Positions 61,760 through 64,000 of a stretch of 64,000 bases of DNA are shown in pieces. The position numbers and the translations under genes are program-made. Source of the stretch: an uncultured Caulobacterales bacterium (lineage in GTDB: Bacteria > Pseudomonadota > Alphaproteobacteria > Caulobacterales > Maricaulaceae); assembly GCA_937928165.1 (NCBI GenBank), contig CALFVT010000018.1:1-64000 (forward strand). The letters run 5' to 3'. Below the pieces are notes generated by a model. That model was not told where the DNA came from and made no database searches. It saw only the letters and a list, made by a program, of their open reading frames with translations. How positions within the stretch are numbered: position 1 is the stretch's first letter; every line of letters begins with the position of its first letter.

Positions 61760-62683
61760 TTAACCCACAACACTACTGGCTTTTATTTTTGCTCCCCGCA
61801 AAAACTCCTCCGCGCTCATGATGGTTTTTCCAGCGGGCTGTATGTCTAAAAGGCGGAGGGCTCCTTCGCCGCACGCGATGAGTAAGCTGTCGTCTAAAAC
61901 CGTTCCGGGGGCGGCTCCGGATGCTTTGGCTTCAACGCGGCACATATGAATTTTGACGCGTCGCCCGCCAATCTCGCACCATGCGCCGGGGAAGGGGGCG
62001 AGGCCGCGAATATGGTAATCGAGCTGCGCGGCGGGGCGCGCCCAATCTATGCGGGCCTCGGCTTTGTTAATTTTATGGGCATAGCTCGGCGCCCCAGTTT
62101 GGGGCGTCGCGGTAAGCCCGCCGCGAGATAAGGCGGCCAAGACGGGCGGCCAAAGCTGCGCCCCTTGCTGGGAGAGGCGGTCATGCAGACTGGCGGCGGT
62201 GTCATGAAGGTGGATAGGCTGTGTGGCGCTCATAACGATGTCGCCTGTATCAAGGCCGCGTTCCATTTGCTGAATTTGCACGCCGGTTTCCGCATCCCCC
62301 GCCATAATGGCGCGCTGGATGGGGGCTGCGCCGCGCCAACGGGGCAGTAGCGAGGCGTGAAGGTTAAGGCAGCCATGTTGGGGGGCCGTCAGGGCACGTT
62401 GGGGTAGGATTTGGCCATAAGCTACAACACAGGCAATGTCTGCGTCCAAAGCGGCAAGCCCGTCAATCACAGCGGGCTTGCGAAAGCTTTCCGGGGTTTC
62501 AACACTCAGGCCCATAGCCTGTGCGAAGTCGTGAACGGCGGATTTTTGCACGGCTTTCCCGCGCCCAGCGCGGCGGGGCGGCTGGGTGTAAACCCGCAGC
62601 ACTTCATGGCCTGCAGACAGAATTTCGGACAGGGACGGCACGGCAAAATTTGGCGTGCCCATGAAAACAATTTTTAAACTCAT
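61760..62683 (-). CDS. fmt: Methionyl-tRNA formyltransferase
   Basis: A 307-residue enzyme that formylates initiator Met-tRNA with 10-formyl-THF. IVFMGTPNFAVPSLSEIL, the catalytic HASLLPRWRGAAPIQRAI and the C-terminal domain are present. The ATG at 62683 (MSLKIVFMGTP) is used; a longer frame starts at 62785. In many proteobacteria it lies in a def-fmt-truA cluster; here truA is close but separated by the cassette, and no def is visible. Confidence 0.96.
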   Translation of the reverse strand: MSLKIVFMGTPNFAVPSLSEILSAGHEVLRVYTQPPRRAGRGKAVQKSAVHDFAQAMGLSVETPESFRKPAVIDGLAALDADIACVVAYGQILPQRALTAPQHGCLNLHASLLPRWRGAAPIQRAIMAGDAETGVQIQQMERGLDTGDIVMSATQPIHLHDTAASLHDRLSQQGAQLWPPVLAALSRGGLTATPQTGAPSYAHKINKAEARIDWARPAAQLDYHIRGLAPFPGAWCEIGGRRVKIHMCRVEAKASGAAPGTVLDDSLLIACGEGALRLLDIQPAGKTIMSAEEFLRGAKIKASSVVG

Positions 62684-62800
62684 GGGCTGCTTTAACGCGC
62701 TTAGCGGGCGCGGTCTAGGCGTTTTCATCGCTCGGGGACCTGTTGATTGATAAAGGGTCTTCGGCTCCCCATATGTAAAGGCCAAGAGGAGAGATATGAC

Positions 62801-63019
62801 ATGAAATGTATCATTCGAACGATGAACCCCGTGACCCTGAGCTTCGCGCAGGCTGTGCTGAAGGACGGGGAGATTGAAAGCTTTTTATTTGATATGAATA
62901 GCTCGGTGCTCGACGGCTCAACGATCACCATTCGCCGCCGCCTCATGGTCATTGATGAGGACGAAGCGGATGCGCGGGAGCTATTGACGGCGGCGGGGCT
63001 TGGGGATGAACTCTCCTAA
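62801..63019 (+). CDS. DUF2007 small protein
   Basis: A 72-residue protein with a DUF2007 domain: MKCIIRTMNPVTLSFAQAVL, then GEIESFLFDMNSSVLDGS and RRRLMVIDEDEADAREL. The role is unknown; it may be a signalling or regulatory protein. GAGGAGA precedes the ATG at 62801. It is divergent from fmt. Confidence 0.88.
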   Translation: MKCIIRTMNPVTLSFAQAVLKDGEIESFLFDMNSSVLDGSTITIRRRLMVIDEDEADARELLTAAGLGDELS

Positions 63020-63088
63020 GCAGTAGAAAGGGCATTTTAAATTCACCCTTGACCCGCATGGCCTCAAAGCTTACCAAAATGTTATTAC

Positions 63089-63203
63089 CGCGAAGGGAAG
63101 CGTTGATGCTGCGTTAGGGACGGAGCACTACGGCCAACTTCATTCTCGCGAGGGGAAGCGTGCCATAGGCCGTTAAAGGCCTATCCCGCACGGCCAACTT
63201 CAT
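63089..63203 (+). repeat. 60-base imperfect tandem repeat in hppA leader
   Basis: Two units. CGCGAAGGGAAGCGT (63089) and CGCGAGGGGAAGCGT (63147) begin them, and ACGGCCAACTTCAT ends them at 63130 and 63190, exactly 60 bases apart. The second unit also holds ATAGGCC/GGCCTAT (63165-63184). It lies 45-160 bases before hppA and may be a regulatory RNA element. Confidence 0.6.
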
Positions 63204-63246
63204 AACACAGAGCCGAACAACTCGGCCATTTATGGGGAGAGCATTT

Positions 63247-64000
63247 ATGACTCTTTATTTAATTATTGCAGCGGGCGTACTCGCTGTTCTTTACGGGATT
63301 TGGGCCCGTGCAAGTTTGATGAAAGCATCAACGGGTAATGAGCGCATGAACGAAATTGCCGGCGCGATCCAAGAAGGGGCGAAGGCCTATTTGAATAAGC
63401 AATATAAAACCATTGCTATCGTCGGCGTTGTCGTCACAATTTTGCTAGCGATTTTATTTCAAAACGCCATTGCGCCGATTGGCTTTATTATAGGTGCGGT
63501 TTTATCAGGCATTGCCGGCTATGTCGGCATGCTTGTCTCGGTACAGGCCAATGTGCGCACGACTGAGGCCTCTCGCCAAAGCTTGGGCGCAGGTCTTAAT
63601 ATCGCCTTTAAAGCCGGCGCGATTACGGGCATGCTCGTCGCGGGCCTCGCGCTATTAGGCCTTGCGGTTTATTATTTCCTCCTCACTGGGGCGATGGGCG
63701 CGGATGAGCGCGGCGTGATTGACGGGCTTGTGTCTTTATCACTCGGCGCGTCATTAATTTCAGTCTTTGCTCGGCTCGGCGGCGGTATTTTCACCAAAGG
63801 TGCAGATGTCGGTGGCGATCTTGTTGGTAAGGTCGAAGCGGGTATTCCCGAAGATGATCCCCGTAACCCCGCAACCATTGCCGATAATGTGGGCGATAAT
63901 GTCGGTGACTGCGCCGGTATGGCCGCTGACTTATTTGAGACTTATGTGGTGACCATTGCGGCGACCATGGTTTTAGGCTCTATTTTATTCGGCACTGTCG
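63247..64000 (+). CDS. hppA: Membrane-bound proton-pumping pyrophosphatase, 5' part
   Basis: The gene is cut by the right edge; 251 codons are present. The N-terminal membrane segments include [20 protein letters not shown]. The key acidic loop [15 protein letters not shown], followed by [21 protein letters not shown], is the diphosphate-binding region of the H+-PPase family. It couples PPi hydrolysis to proton transport. GGGGAGAGC precedes the ATG. Confidence 0.97.
   Translation, partial: MTLYLIIAAGVLAVLYGIWARASLMKASTGNERMNEIAGAIQEGAKAYLNKQYKTIAIVGVVVTILLAILFQNAIAPIGFIIGAVLSGIAGYVGMLVSVQANVRTTEASRQSLGAGLNIAFKAGAITGMLVAGLALLGLAVYYFLLTGAMGADERGVIDGLVSLSLGASLISVFARLGGGIFTKGADVGGDLVGKVEAGIPEDDPRNPATIADNVGDNVGDCAGMAADLFETYVVTIAATMVLGSILFGTV

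Noticed and set aside
1-64000. tRNA, rRNA, CRISPR, prophage and insertion sequence
   Set aside because: I looked for T-arm GGTTCGA-type motifs, regularly spaced repeats, integrases and transposases and found none that convince.

Overview
The window comes from an alphaproteobacterium of the Caulobacterales/Maricaulales type. It carries the CtrA cell-cycle regulators ctrA, chpT and sciP, a complete Tad/Cpa pilus locus, several TTAA-N7-TTAA CtrA-type boxes and clustered GANTC (CcrM-type) sites. The DNA is moderately GC-rich with dense gene packing. I see no phage, insertion sequence, CRISPR array, tRNA or rRNA.

Layout. 1-14.6 kb: the 5' end of gltD (cut by the left edge), an arsH-uppP-serine hydrolase operon, cysK, a 1.2-kb gene-free stretch with palindromic repeats, a membrane AraC regulator, dapD and dapE flanking a convergent DegP-type protease, a TPR protein, a haem lipoprotein and a glycosyltransferase. 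14.6-20 kb: nrdA and nrdB in separate units, each with NrdR-like boxes; nrdA also has a perfect CtrA box and a foldable leader. 20.1-34.3 kb: a phosphatase, a foldable intergenic segment, then the Tad pilus island: two TadE-type minor pilins and a stand-alone secretin N-domain protein on the minus strand, pilA-cpaABCDEF-tadBC on the plus strand, and a TadD-like lipoprotein with a long Pro/Gln-rich tail on the minus strand. 34.5-43.2 kb: M17 aminopeptidase, MarR-NlpC/P60 pair, cytochrome c, kdsB, YHS protein, DoxX-like protein, nudC, DUF4282 protein, M23 endopeptidase. 43.3-47.2 kb: ydbH-ynbE-ydbL. 47.3-55.4 kb: signalling block with chpT, a degenerate CheA-like protein with CheY and CheR, ctrA divergent from fliJ, ECF sigma/anti-sigma with an EF-hand protein, a MinD-like protein without a P-loop, and sciP. 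55.7-64 kb: mnmA (probable CTG start), dodecin, thiolase, a 1.15-kb gene-free region with palindromic repeats and a strongly foldable segment, MAPEG protein, truA, a GIY-YIG/repeat cassette between truA and fmt, a DUF2007 protein and the 5' part of hppA.

How the genes work together. CtrA, its phosphotransferase ChpT and its antagonist SciP lie within 8 kb of each other, and candidate CtrA boxes occur upstream of the minor pilins, pilA, nrdA and the marR-NlpC operon. This suggests that pili, dNTP supply and envelope functions here are tied to the CtrA cell cycle. The most unusual material is non-coding: a predicted multi-helix RNA with GNRA loops and a possible pseudoknot at 59.33-59.65 kb, and a family of eight inverted palindromes linked to a GIY-YIG nuclease gene. 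All functions are inferred from recognised motifs and domain order by eye; no database search was run.
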